A stretch of DNA of 64,000 bases, from positions 186,001 to 250,000 of the forward strand of contig NZ_SIHY01000001.1 in NCBI RefSeq assembly GCF_004320535.1, given 5' to 3'. This DNA is from Arthrobacter sp. S41. GTDB taxonomy: Bacteria; Actinomycetota; Actinomycetes; Actinomycetales; Micrococcaceae. Below, piece after piece: positions 9,310 to 17,045 of the stretch. The notes below the pieces were generated by a model. It was not told where the DNA came from. It was given only the letters and a program-made list of their open reading frames with translations, and did not search any database. The number at the start of each line of letters is the position of its first letter. Position 1 is the stretch's first letter. The translations under genes were made by a program, and so were the position numbers.

Positions 9310-10044
9310 ATGACTTTACGTGCTGACGGCCGAGGAGCCGCGCAACTTCGAGATATCACCATCACCCGCGGCTGGTCCGCTCAGGCCGAAGGTTCGGCTC
9401 TGATTGAATTCGGAAACACCCGAGTACTGTGTACCGCATCCTTCACCGAAGGTGTGCCACGCTGGCTCAAGGGCCAGGGCACCGGCTGGGTCACCGCCGA
9501 GTACGCAATGCTGCCACGCGCCACCAACACCCGTAACTCCCGCGAATCGGTCAAGGGAAAGCTGTCGGGACGTACCCACGAGATCTCCCGACTCATAGGC
9601 CGCTCCTTGCGCGCAGTAGTGGACACCAAGGCGCTGGGCGAAAACACCATCGTGCTTGACTGCGACGTACTGCAGGCCGACGGCGGAACCCGCACCGCGG
9701 CAATCACCGGCGCCTACGTGGCACTGGCGGAAGCACTGTCGTGGGCTCGTTCCCAGGGCATCGTGAAGGCTAACGCCCAGGTGCTCACCGACTCGGTCGC
9801 TGCCATCTCAGTAGGCATCATCGACGGCACCCCAATGTTGGACCTGCCTTACGAAGAAGACGTGCGTGCAGAAACCGACATGAACGTCGTAGTTACCGGA
9901 AGCGGTGATTTTGTTGAGGTTCAGGGTACTGCCGAAGGTGCACCGTTCAAGCGTTCCGAACTTGATGAGCTGTTGGATCTAGCTTTGAGCGGAACCAACG
10001 AGCTGGCTCAGATCCAGCGCGAAACTCTGAAGAACACCAAATGA
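9310..10044 (+). CDS. rph: Ribonuclease PH
   Basis: 244 residues, standard length. Phosphorolytic 3'-5' exoribonuclease that trims tRNA 3' ends. The whole RNase PH fold is recognisable: [18 protein letters not shown] at the start, the [10 protein letters not shown] segment, the basic [25 protein letters not shown] phosphate/RNA-binding stretch, the [16 protein letters not shown] active-site loop and the [20 protein letters not shown]-terminal segment. Own promoter region follows the upstream terminator. Its stop overlaps the rdgB start (ATGA), so rph and rdgB are co-translated, the usual pairing. Confidence 0.97.
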   Translation: MTLRADGRGAAQLRDITITRGWSAQAEGSALIEFGNTRVLCTASFTEGVPRWLKGQGTGWVTAEYAMLPRATNTRNSRESVKGKLSGRTHEISRLIGRSLRAVVDTKALGENTIVLDCDVLQADGGTRTAAITGAYVALAEALSWARSQGIVKANAQVLTDSVAAISVGIIDGTPMLDLPYEEDVRAETDMNVVVTGSGDFVEVQGTAEGAPFKRSELDELLDLALSGTNELAQIQRETLKNTK

Positions 10045-10676
10045 GCAAGCCAGTTCTAGTCCTTGCTTCGCATAACCAAGGCAAACTGCGTGAACTACGC
10101 GAACTGCTGCGCGGACAAGTGCCCGGACTGGATGTTGATACTCAGGTCATTGACGCCGCAACTGCCGGCGCAAAAGATCCAGTAGAAGACCAAGTAACCT
10201 TCCAAGGCAATGCGCTAAAGAAGGCCCGCGAAATCTCTGCGTCTACCGGACTCATTGCGCTCGCCGATGATTCGGGTTTGAGCGTAGATGTGCTCGGCGG
10301 AGCTCCGGGAATCTTCTCGGCGCGTTGGTCCGGTGTCCACGGCAATGATGAAGCGAATATTGACCTGTTGCTTGCGCAGCTTGGCGATATAGCCGCAGAG
10401 CACCGTGGGGCACAGTTTGTCTGTGCCGCGGCGCTGGCCACCCCGGCCGGTGACGAGCACGTTGAGCTGGGTAAGGTTGAAGGTTCGCTACGCACCGAAC
10501 GTGCTGGTGAACATGGCTTCGGTTATGACCCGATCTTTGAACCTGTGGGTGCTGGCAAGTCGATGGCACAGCACACGCCGGAAGAAAAGAACGCGATCTC
10601 GCACCGAGCACGTGCTTTTGCAGTCTTGCTCCCCGTGATTGTCGAGGCCGTTGACAAAGCCTTGAAGCAAGACTAA
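10041..10676 (+). CDS. rdgB: XTP/dITP diphosphatase (non-canonical purine NTP pyrophosphatase)
   Basis: 211 residues, HAM1/RdgB family. Hydrolyses ITP, dITP and XTP to monophosphates, keeping deaminated purines out of nucleic acids. Conserved blocks: [13 protein letters not shown] (substrate-binding, residues 6-18), [17 protein letters not shown] with the metal/catalytic Asp pair, [13 protein letters not shown] and the C-terminal ISHRARAF. Overlaps rph by 4 bases. A 16-bp-stem terminator follows. Confidence 0.97.
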   Translation: MSKPVLVLASHNQGKLRELRELLRGQVPGLDVDTQVIDAATAGAKDPVEDQVTFQGNALKKAREISASTGLIALADDSGLSVDVLGGAPGIFSARWSGVHGNDEANIDLLLAQLGDIAAEHRGAQFVCAAALATPAGDEHVELGKVEGSLRTERAGEHGFGYDPIFEPVGAGKSMAQHTPEEKNAISHRARAFAVLLPVIVEAVDKALKQD

Positions 10677-10696
10677 GTTCTTAGCGATTCTAAGCA

Positions 10697-10738
10697 GTCA
10701 GGCCAGCATCCCTGTACCGGGATGCTGGCCTGACTTTT
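10697..10738 (+). terminator. Terminator after rdgB
   Basis: Perfect 16-bp stem (10697-10712 with 10719-10734), 6-base loop TGTACC, then TTTT. It lies between rdgB (+) and the convergent CotH gene (-), and is oriented for rdgB. Confidence 0.92.
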
Positions 10739-10752
10739 GGGAAAAGTGATGC

Positions 10753-12507
10753 TTAGGAATCAGTAGCTGCTGAAGTTGATGCGCTTGGTGCGGCGTCATC
10801 CTCCTCAGATCTTGGAGCGGTTGATGGCTGCTGGGTCGTAGATGAAGAACTATCAGCCGAATCAGAGGTGAAGTGCGTGCGGATCGAATCTGCTTCGCTG
10901 GTCACCGTCGTTGAATCAACCAGATCACTGGCCTCGCTGGTCAGCAGGTCGGTCCACTTTTTAAGAATTTCTTCAGCGGTTCCCGAGGCGTAGAGCTTGT
11001 CGGAAAGCTCAGTTTTTGCTGACTCATACTGCGCCTTGAAATCTTCATCAGCCAAGAAGCGGGTTACCAGCGGGTTAGATTTTCCGCCCATCTTGCCGCC
11101 GCCCTGGCCGCCAGCTGCTTTGTTATCGCCAGTGTCCGTAGACGTGGAGTCAGTGGCCTTGGAGTCAGTGGTTTTGGAATCATCTGTTGAATTCTGATCT
11201 GGGGGAGTCATGTTCCCACCCGGTGCACCACCGTCACCGTTCATCTCTGGACGCTGGCCACCACCGCCTCCACCAAAGGTGAGCCCGTCCGGCATGTCGC
11301 CATCAACCAGATCCTTGAGAACATCAATGAGCTTGGTGCCGTCCTCAAGCTTCATCTGTTCAGGCAGTTCCATACCGTCAGGAACCGTGCCAGCAGCAAT
11401 CTGCTTCTTGGCATCCGCTAGCTTGAGTCCATCAGGCAGCATGCTGGTCAACAATGAATCGGCGTCCATCTTTCCTGGACCGCCGCCGTTTCCACCCATT
11501 GCTCCGCCCATGCCACCTGGCATCGAACCGAAGGATAGGTTCTGGTCCCACGCCACGACGGTCATCTTCTTGGTTGCCGTGTCGTAGCGCAAGAACGAGT
11601 TATTGCCTGGGCCGTCAATGTCATCTGTGTTGGAGACCAGATCCTGCATGGCCAAGTAGGTGGCAAATTGGTCGGTGTCGAGATACTCGGAGAGCTTGCT
11701 GGCGAAGTCTTCATCTGAAGAGTTATTCACAAAGTCCAGGAACGTGGCGATGGGAGTTAGATCATCTTCACCTGCCTCAACTTCGAAGGCTGATTCGTAG
11801 TCGCTTGCTGAATCCCCTCGGTAGGAGTAGTCACCGTCAGCATCTGCCTTGTACGTGATGCCATCACCCTCAAAGGTTTCATCGCTGTAGAGCTCATCGG
11901 ACGGGTTGTCGATCACCAAACGCAGTTCAGCGTCGGAACCATTGAGACTGAATCGTGTGGCCGCGGCGTGCTCGGTGGCAAGTCCTGCCTCGCCGAGCAA
12001 ATCAAGGGCTACGGCCTCATTGAGTGAGGATTCACTGGAGTTGGTGCGAACAACAAATTCTGTTCGCCCTGAGTAGCTTTGGTTCTCTTCAAATTTGTCC
12101 AACCGCAAAACCCACGGAAGGGTGGCAGCATCCGATGATTCGTCAGCTCCACGCAACGTGGAGTTGCCCTTGAGCTTCATGCCGACATTCTTGAAGGTCT
12201 GACCATCAATGGTCACGTCGGCCGAGATCCAGTCCTTCGTTCCATCAGCTGCGTAAGCCTTGAGTGCTTTGGTAATGTCATCATGCTCCGCGGTCACACT
12301 GATCTCGTGCACCGAATCGGCATTAAAGAAGGCTGATGTTTCGGTACTGATATCCGTGTTGACCACGCTTTGCGCGGAGGCAGCATTGCTGCAACCGGCC
12401 AAGGCTAGGGCGCCAATGGACAATGAGGCAACGGCAGTTAAGACGCGTGGTGATTTCACGGAGAAACGACCTGGGGACTGCGCCCGATGTTTGGGTGAGT
12501 CAATCAT
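10753..12507 (-). CDS. CotH-kinase family lipoprotein
   Basis: 584 residues. N-terminal signal with lipobox LALAGC (Cys39), so probably an exported membrane-anchored lipoprotein. The CotH kinase domain spans roughly residues 60-340, with MKLKGNSTLRG, a conserved FVVRTNSSESSLNEAVALDLL segment and the VVAWDQNLSFG motif holding the Asp/Asn metal-site residues. Known CotH proteins are atypical protein kinases. A low-complexity Gly/Met/Pro and Ser/Thr/Asp-rich stretch (about 350-480) is followed by a helical segment and a disordered Ser/Thr tail that could itself be phosphorylated. Third gene of the DUF4956-VTC-CotH operon, 7 bases after the VTC gene, with AGGAG upstream. Target unknown; function in a non-spore-former is inference. 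Confidence 0.85.
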   Translation of the reverse strand: MIDSPKHRAQSPGRFSVKSPRVLTAVASLSIGALALAGCSNAASAQSVVNTDISTETSAFFNADSVHEISVTAEHDDITKALKAYAADGTKDWISADVTIDGQTFKNVGMKLKGNSTLRGADESSDAATLPWVLRLDKFEENQSYSGRTEFVVRTNSSESSLNEAVALDLLGEAGLATEHAAATRFSLNGSDAELRLVIDNPSDELYSDETFEGDGITYKADADGDYSYRGDSASDYESAFEVEAGEDDLTPIATFLDFVNNSSDEDFASKLSEYLDTDQFATYLAMQDLVSNTDDIDGPGNNSFLRYDTATKKMTVVAWDQNLSFGSMPGGMGGAMGGNGGGPGKMDADSLLTSMLPDGLKLADAKKQIAAGTVPDGMELPEQMKLEDGTKLIDVLKDLVDGDMPDGLTFGGGGGGQRPEMNGDGGAPGGNMTPPDQNSTDDSKTTDSKATDSTSTDTGDNKAAGGQGGGKMGGKSNPLVTRFLADEDFKAQYESAKTELSDKLYASGTAEEILKKWTDLLTSEASDLVDSTTVTSEADSIRTHFTSDSADSSSSTTQQPSTAPRSEEDDAAPSASTSAATDS

Positions 12508-12514
12508 GATGCTC

Positions 12515-13288
12515 CTAAGGATGCAGGGATACTGCGGTGGAAATTTTATGTGTGGTGGTGTTGTGCCAGCGGTTGGCTGGAAGATGCTTATGCAGCAGGC
12601 TCATACCGGTGGCAAACTTTGAGATCCGCGAAGGCCGGATTTGGCGGCTCCACAACAACTTGTCGGCAGGCCCAGCATTCATAGCTGATTTGGTTTCCAC
12701 GATGATCTCGTTGCATTCAAGCTGGAAGCCTGACTTTGGATCCCGCCATACCAAGTTCTCGTCCACCGTCACCCGGCTATTGGTTTGTGGCAGATACAAG
12801 GTGGTACGGGTATAGGAAGAATCGATCACTGGTGTCAGTGCACTGGGAAGGATGGGACAGCTTCCTAGCTCGTGGTCCAAAGTCTCTTGAATGTAGTTCA
12901 GCGAATTCTCGCTCAGCGCGTCCCGAGCGATAAAGGGATGCTCGATGCGTTCTTTGACCGTTTGTGCACGGGCACCTTCGGTTTTGACTTCCAGATAGCA
13001 CTGCTGCGTATCCATGTAGCTACGGGTGCGTATCTTAAAGCGACGTCGACGCGGGTGGGCGGCTAGATGGAAGCTGGCTAGGTCAGGGGTATCAAAGTAG
13101 ACCGAGGTGTAGTCCGATGAGCGGCGTCCATCAATGGACAGGACCAGTGCTTGCTGGGCTAGGAGGGGAAGTACCTGTTCTGCCTGCTGCTCGGTCAATA
13201 TGTATTTGCGGTCGGTGCGGGTTTGTAAAGCGGCGGCCTCGTTGAGCTGTTCAAGACTGATGTTTTCTAAACTGTCGGTGAAATTCAT
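12515..13288 (-). CDS. VTC-domain (polyphosphate polymerase-like) protein
   Basis: 257 residues, soluble. Matches the VTC/CYTH tunnel-enzyme superfamily that includes the yeast Vtc4 polyphosphate polymerase: RTDRKYIL near residue 24, SVYFDTPDL, the basic strand RRRRFKIRTRSY, CYLEVKTE, VTVDENLVWR, IIVETKS and SRISKFATGM. Alternating basic and acidic residues on these strands are what line the triphosphate tunnel. The start overlaps the DUF4956 stop (ATGA), implying translational coupling. Predicted cytoplasmic and ATP- or polyphosphate-using; actual polymerase activity in bacterial short forms is, to my knowledge, not settled. Confidence 0.85.
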   Translation of the reverse strand: MNFTDSLENISLEQLNEAAALQTRTDRKYILTEQQAEQVLPLLAQQALVLSIDGRRSSDYTSVYFDTPDLASFHLAAHPRRRRFKIRTRSYMDTQQCYLEVKTEGARAQTVKERIEHPFIARDALSENSLNYIQETLDHELGSCPILPSALTPVIDSSYTRTTLYLPQTNSRVTVDENLVWRDPKSGFQLECNEIIVETKSAMNAGPADKLLWSRQIRPSRISKFATGMSLLHKHLPANRWHNTTTHKISTAVSLHP

Positions 13289-13902
13289 CGTGCCTGCTCC
13301 GAAATAACCTCATGGTTCTCAATCGAACGCGTCGAAGTTGAGGTTGGTAGGGCATCGTTGGCCTGTGAATAACGGACCTTGACGATGGTTTTGTCATTGA
13401 CCAAGTCCAGCTGCTGAACAACGGCCTGGTGAATGGTTGCTCCGCCGAAGAGCAGGCTCAGGTGGGCAAACATCTCAGCATCGTTAGCGATGGCACGGTC
13501 CAGAATGACTTCTTGGTGTCGGTAGGTAGGCAGAACCTTGGAGTGATCGGCAATGAGCATGGCGATAAGGATGAGTGCGACCAAGGCCAGTGGCAGCCAG
13601 ATGGGGGTTGGGCCCATGCCGGTGATCAGACCGATGGCCAGAGCTGAGAAGTAGTAGGCGATCTCGTGCTGTTCCAGCTCGGTTGAGCGTAGGCGGATGA
13701 TCGAGAGAACTCCGAACAAACCCATGCCCAATCCGGCGCTTACGGTGCTTCCGGCCAGTGCAGTGGCGACGGCGAAAACACCGATGTTGATTCCGATGTA
13801 GGACACCGCCAAATCTCGGCGTCGGTGGCGACGAAGGTACAGGCCAAAGGTGAGGATCAGAATGGCAGCGATATCGACAGCGGCAAAGAGCAAGACGTTC
13901 AT
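13285..13902 (-). CDS. DUF4956 membrane protein
   Basis: 205 residues from the start chosen. Four or five membrane segments (about 5-22, 34-70, 84-118) and a soluble C-terminal domain. The conserved core LFGVLSIIRLRSTELEQHEI followed by AYYFSALAIGLI is the DUF4956 hallmark. The ATG at 13900-13902 has AAGGAA 6 bases upstream. The frame continues open upstream to 14217, but that extension lacks family similarity and overlaps the intergenic region, so I reject it. First gene of the operon with VTC and CotH genes, suggesting a membrane platform for the other two. Function unknown. Confidence 0.85.
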   Translation of the reverse strand: MNVLLFAAVDIAAILILTFGLYLRRHRRRDLAVSYIGINIGVFAVATALAGSTVSAGLGMGLFGVLSIIRLRSTELEQHEIAYYFSALAIGLITGMGPTPIWLPLALVALILIAMLIADHSKVLPTYRHQEVILDRAIANDAEMFAHLSLLFGGATIHQAVVQQLDLVNDKTIVKVRYSQANDALPTSTSTRSIENHEVISEQAR

Positions 13903-14139
13903 GAATTTCCTTGATGTTTTCGGAAGGGGGGCTGCAATAAGCATTGAATTCATTACTGTGTGATTCGTAGGACGACCACTTGTAGAACCTAAGGCACAGG
14001 TCAAAGGGAACTCTCGGACAAGAAAAATGGATTGTTTTACAGCAGTTAAAAGCGCGGAATGCTGAGGAATTTCAACGAAATTTTGGCTTTCGTATGCATT
14101 GATTATGAGAATGCCCAGAAAGGAAAAATGGGTCACGGC

Positions 14140-14168
14140 TTGCGCTCTACCAGAATGGGTTCTATGGT
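14140..14168 (+). promoter_or_regulatory. Putative promoter of the GntR-ABC operon
   Basis: -35 TTGCGC (14140-14145), 17-base spacer, -10 TATGGT (14163-14168). The -10 overlaps the first operator arm, as expected for autorepression. Confidence 0.5.
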
Positions 14169-14210
14169 TAGTTGCATGAGTAACTAACCCACTAACTAAC
14201 CTGGTGGGTT
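14166..14210. promoter_or_regulatory. YtrA/GntR-type operator with three AACTAACC half-sites
   Basis: GGTTAGTT (14166-14173) and AACTAACC (14182-14189) form a perfect 8-bp inverted repeat with an 8-base spacer. A third AACTAACC follows at 14194-14201. A further inverted repeat AACCCAC/GTGGGTT (14186-14192 with 14204-14210) overlaps it. The site lies directly in front of the GntR gene and at the -10, so it is most likely the autoregulatory operator. Confidence 0.7.
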
Positions 14211-14231
14211 TGAGCACGGAGAGGGGCCAGC

Positions 14232-14591
14232 ATGATCGATGATTCGAAACCGATTTTCATGCAGATCGCTGAGCTGATCGAGAACGACATCATCTCTGGT
14301 GTTCTAGCTGAAGAAGCGCAAGTTCCATCAACCAATGAGTTCGCGGCTTTCTACCGGATCAACCCAGCGACGGCTGCCAAAGGCATTAATCGATTGGTGG
14401 AAGACGGGCTGCTCTACAAGAAGCGGGGGATCGGCATGTTTGTCACGCAGGGCGCGCCACAGCGGTTACGCGAAAAGCGCCGCGAGAAATTCCAACAGCA
14501 ATTCATCGCACCACTGACCGCCGAAGCATCCAAGCTCGGCATCGGCATCGAAGAACTGGTATCCATGATCAAGACCGGTTCAGCAGGCTAA
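14232..14591 (+). CDS. GntR-family regulator, YtrA subfamily
   Basis: 119 residues: winged HTH at about 5-74 (PIFMQIAELIENDI, VPSTNEFAAFYRINPATAAKGINRLVEDGLL, YKKRGIGMFV) and a short C-terminal dimerisation tail of about 45 residues, the layout of YtrA-type repressors. GAGAGGGG before the ATG supports the start. It heads an operon with an ABC ATPase and permease, the classic YtrA arrangement in which the repressor responds to cell-wall-active compounds; the ligand here is unknown. The repeated AACTAACC boxes upstream are its likely operator. Confidence 0.92.
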   Translation: MIDDSKPIFMQIAELIENDIISGVLAEEAQVPSTNEFAAFYRINPATAAKGINRLVEDGLLYKKRGIGMFVTQGAPQRLREKRREKFQQQFIAPLTAEASKLGIGIEELVSMIKTGSAG

Positions 14592-14619
14592 AAACCATCA
14601 CGAGGTAGGGAGGAACGGC

Positions 14620-15531
14620 ATGACTCGATCAACAGCGATCGCCACCCGCGAGCTGAGCAAGACGTATAAAGACGTACGCGCCCTGGACAATGTGACTCTG
14701 GATTTGGAACCTAACCGGATCTACGGGCTGCTCGGCCGCAACGGCGCAGGCAAGACCACACTGATGTCCATCCTAACCGGACAGAACTACCCTGATCAGG
14801 GCACGGCGCACATCTTCGGGCACGAACCATTCGAGCATGACCTGATCCTTTCGCGCATCTGCTTCATTCGCGAATCGCAAAAGTACCCCGACGATTTCAA
14901 AGTCCATCAAGCTTTCAAAGCCGCGGCGATGTTCTTCGAGAACTGGGACGAGCAACTTGCTCAAGATCTCGTTGAGGCCTTCGCCTTGCCTACCAAGCGC
15001 CGGATCAAGAAGCTATCCCGCGGTCAGCTCTCCGCTGTCGGCGTCATCATCGGCATGGCTTCTCGCGCCGAGATCACCTTCTTTGATGAACCGTATCTGG
15101 GCTTGGATGCCGTGGCACGGCAGATCTTCTACGACCGCCTGGTTGAAGATTTTGCCGAGTATCCGCGGACCATCGTGCTTTCCAGCCACTTGATCGATGA
15201 GGTGGCGAACCTGCTTGAACACGTCATCGTGATCGACAAGGGCCGGATCGTAGTGGACAGTGACGCTGAAGAGCTGCGTGGGGCCGCTGTTACCGTAACC
15301 GGCGATGCGAAGAGGGTCCAAGAATTCATTGGGGCGGCCGACGTACTGCACCGTGATTCACTGGGCGCGCTGGCCAGCGTGACCATCAAGGCCAAGCTCA
15401 GCGCGGACCAACGCGAACAAGCAAAGCTCATGGGGTTGGATTTGAGCCCAGTCTCACTGCAGCAGCTGGTGGTTCGCAGTGCGTTGAGCACCAACGAAGG
15501 AACTGATGAAAGAACGGAGGCACGAGCATGA
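14620..15531 (+). CDS. ABC transporter ATP-binding protein
   Basis: 303 residues. Walker A GRNGAGKT (39-46), a slightly atypical signature LSRGQ (132-136), Walker B ITFFDEP (152-158), then D-loop GLDA and the switch His in SSHLIDEV. The C-terminal 90 residues form an accessory domain, as in the drug/bacteriocin exporter ATPases of the YtrB/BcrA type. It follows the GntR gene by 28 bases with GGGAGG upstream, and overlaps the permease by 4 bases. It would energise export through the next gene's product. Confidence 0.92.
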   Translation: MTRSTAIATRELSKTYKDVRALDNVTLDLEPNRIYGLLGRNGAGKTTLMSILTGQNYPDQGTAHIFGHEPFEHDLILSRICFIRESQKYPDDFKVHQAFKAAAMFFENWDEQLAQDLVEAFALPTKRRIKKLSRGQLSAVGVIIGMASRAEITFFDEPYLGLDAVARQIFYDRLVEDFAEYPRTIVLSSHLIDEVANLLEHVIVIDKGRIVVDSDAEELRGAAVTVTGDAKRVQEFIGAADVLHRDSLGALASVTIKAKLSADQREQAKLMGLDLSPVSLQQLVVRSALSTNEGTDERTEARA

Positions 15532-16223
15532 ACCGCATCATGAAAGTTGCGCGCATGCAGCTGATCAATAAAGCCACCTTTATCGGTATTCCGCTGATGA
15601 TCCTGATCAGTGCGTTCCTCTTTACTGTGGCTATTTGGTGGTTGGTTCGCCGAAGCGGAGGGGACGGCGTGCTGTATGGCGGCGGAGCTCAGGCACCCAT
15701 GTGGTACTTCCTGGCGCTTGGTATTCAAGCGCTGACGATGACATTCCCATTCTCCATGGCGATGAGCATCTCGCGACGTACCTTCTACTTGGGTACCCTA
15801 ATGCTGTTCTCGGTCTGTGCCCTAGTACTCTCGGTCTTCTACTACCTCATGGGTTTGGTGGAAACCGCTACCGGCGGGTGGGGACTTGACGGACGATTCT
15901 TCGCACTGCAATGGATTGCCGACAATAACGGGTTCATCCAGATCATGTTCTACTTCGTGCTAATGGTCCTGCTGTTCATGGTTGGGTTCTTTATCGCAAC
16001 CATCTACATGCGCTGGCGCCATGCCGGCATGGTGGTCTTCTTTACTCTGTTGGGATTGCTGATCCTGGGCATTATCGCTTTGTTCACTTTCACGAGCTTC
16101 TGGGATCAGTTCTGGAGCTGGGCGTTGACTTGGACTGCCGGGTCTGTCAGCCTGTGGGGTGCGCTCGCAGCTGTACTGATGGCTGCTGGTTCATATCTCA
16201 CCTTGCGCAAAGCCACCGCCTGA
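15528..16223 (+). CDS. ABC transporter permease subunit (integral membrane)
   Basis: 231 residues with six predicted membrane segments (about 20-40, 60-80, 88-115, 140-162, 168-190, 200-222), starting with the overlapped ATG of the ATPase stop. No other motifs. It would form the membrane part of the exporter with the upstream ATPase, probably as a homodimer, under GntR control. A terminator follows 28 bases after the stop. Confidence 0.85.
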   Translation: MNRIMKVARMQLINKATFIGIPLMILISAFLFTVAIWWLVRRSGGDGVLYGGGAQAPMWYFLALGIQALTMTFPFSMAMSISRRTFYLGTLMLFSVCALVLSVFYYLMGLVETATGGWGLDGRFFALQWIADNNGFIQIMFYFVLMVLLFMVGFFIATIYMRWRHAGMVVFFTLLGLLILGIIALFTFTSFWDQFWSWALTWTAGSVSLWGALAAVLMAAGSYLTLRKATA

Positions 16224-16251
16224 TTGCTGTAATAGAACGGGTACATCAATT

Positions 16252-16282
16252 GCAATGCCCTCGCCACTGGCGGGGGCATTGC
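16252..16282 (+). terminator. Terminator after the GntR-ABC operon
   Basis: 14-bp stem (16252-16265 with 16269-16282, one G-U pair) and ACT loop, then TCTGTCTGG. T-run weak but the stem is long. Confidence 0.75.
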
Positions 16283-16357
16283 TCTGTCTGGCTAAGAGAC
16301 TCTTGTTACTCTTTGAAGACTTCGACAATGCCGCCGCTATCGCGTAGGAGAACCGCC

Positions 16358-16855
16358 ATGAGTATCCAAGGAACGGGGACGCGAGATCATTTGGATGTCT
16401 TGGAATTACGGCGCTCTTTCGGGATCAGCACCACTGAATTATGGCGGTACCTCGTTGACTCGGACTATCTAGATCAGTGGTTTGGAACCTGGCAGGGGGA
16501 GCCCGCGAACCGGCGGGTACAGGTCACGCTCAGTGCCGAAGAAGGCTCACCCACAGAGTCGGTGGAGATTGTTGATTGCGACCAGCGCGCCTTGCATTTG
16601 GAAGTTCGCACGGGCGAGGGCAACGAAATCTGGCTGCTGGAACTGCACATCGAATCTCGGGACGAGGGGAGCGAATTGGTCTTCCGGATGCCCGGACTTG
16701 ATCCGCAGATGGCCTCCTCGGTGGGACCTGGATGGGAATTTTATCTGGACCGACTGGTCGCTGCCGTGAGTGGAAAAGACGCTGTCCTTGTGGTGTTTGA
16801 ACCTAACTACTATCCGGGACTGAGCGAATACTATAAGACGCTGTTCAACTCATAA
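16358..16855 (+). CDS. SRPBCC/AHSA1-like protein
   Basis: 165 residues. The pattern RRSFGISTTELWRYLVDSDYLDQWFGTWQG is the N-terminal helix-strand signature of the START/SRPBCC (Activator of Hsp90 ATPase 1-like) fold, and the C-terminal GPGWEFYLDRLVAAV is the long helix that closes the hydrophobic cavity. The ATG at 16358 has TAGGAG 7 bases upstream; the longer open frame from 16130 runs back through the permease gene and is rejected. It lies behind a terminator, so it is probably transcribed alone. Members bind small hydrophobic ligands; no specific role can be given. Confidence 0.85.
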   Translation: MSIQGTGTRDHLDVLELRRSFGISTTELWRYLVDSDYLDQWFGTWQGEPANRRVQVTLSAEEGSPTESVEIVDCDQRALHLEVRTGEGNEIWLLELHIESRDEGSELVFRMPGLDPQMASSVGPGWEFYLDRLVAAVSGKDAVLVVFEPNYYPGLSEYYKTLFNS

Positions 16856-17045
16856 ACCACGCACCACTCCAATGTGAGATGCCCTGCCTTGGTAGAACCT
16901 CCCAGTTTTCGGGCCATGGGTAATACACGCACGTCAGCACTGACATGCAAGGAAAACGCCGGCCGGGTCGATGCAACCTGGCAGATTCCCTTCGAACCTA
17001 GCCGAGGTCTTGAATGCCGAGTCTTGAGCTAAGGAGAGTAAGCTA

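Larger units (their letters stand above)
13903..14231. other. Divergent intergenic region between DUF4956 operon and GntR-ABC operon
   Basis: 329 bases without a supported gene. The right end holds the GntR promoter and operator described separately. The left two thirds should contain the promoter of the minus-strand DUF4956-VTC-CotH operon. I see a TTGACC on the minus strand near 13998-14003 but no well-spaced -10. No hairpin terminator or RNA gene seen. Confidence 0.5.

Noticed and set aside
11210-11858. Plus-strand open frames opposite the CotH low-complexity stretch
   Set aside because: Pro/Ser-rich readings of a Gly/Met/Asp-rich repeat-like coding region. No independent evidence of a gene.
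13903-14217. Upstream in-frame extension of the DUF4956 gene on the minus strand
   Set aside because: It adds about 105 residues with no family similarity, runs into the divergent GntR promoter and operator, and the internal ATG at 13900-13902 has a good ribosome binding site.
16130-16357. 5' extension of the SRPBCC gene
   Set aside because: It overlaps the permease gene and the terminator at 16252-16282. The ATG at 16358 has TAGGAG in the right place and begins the SRPBCC fold.
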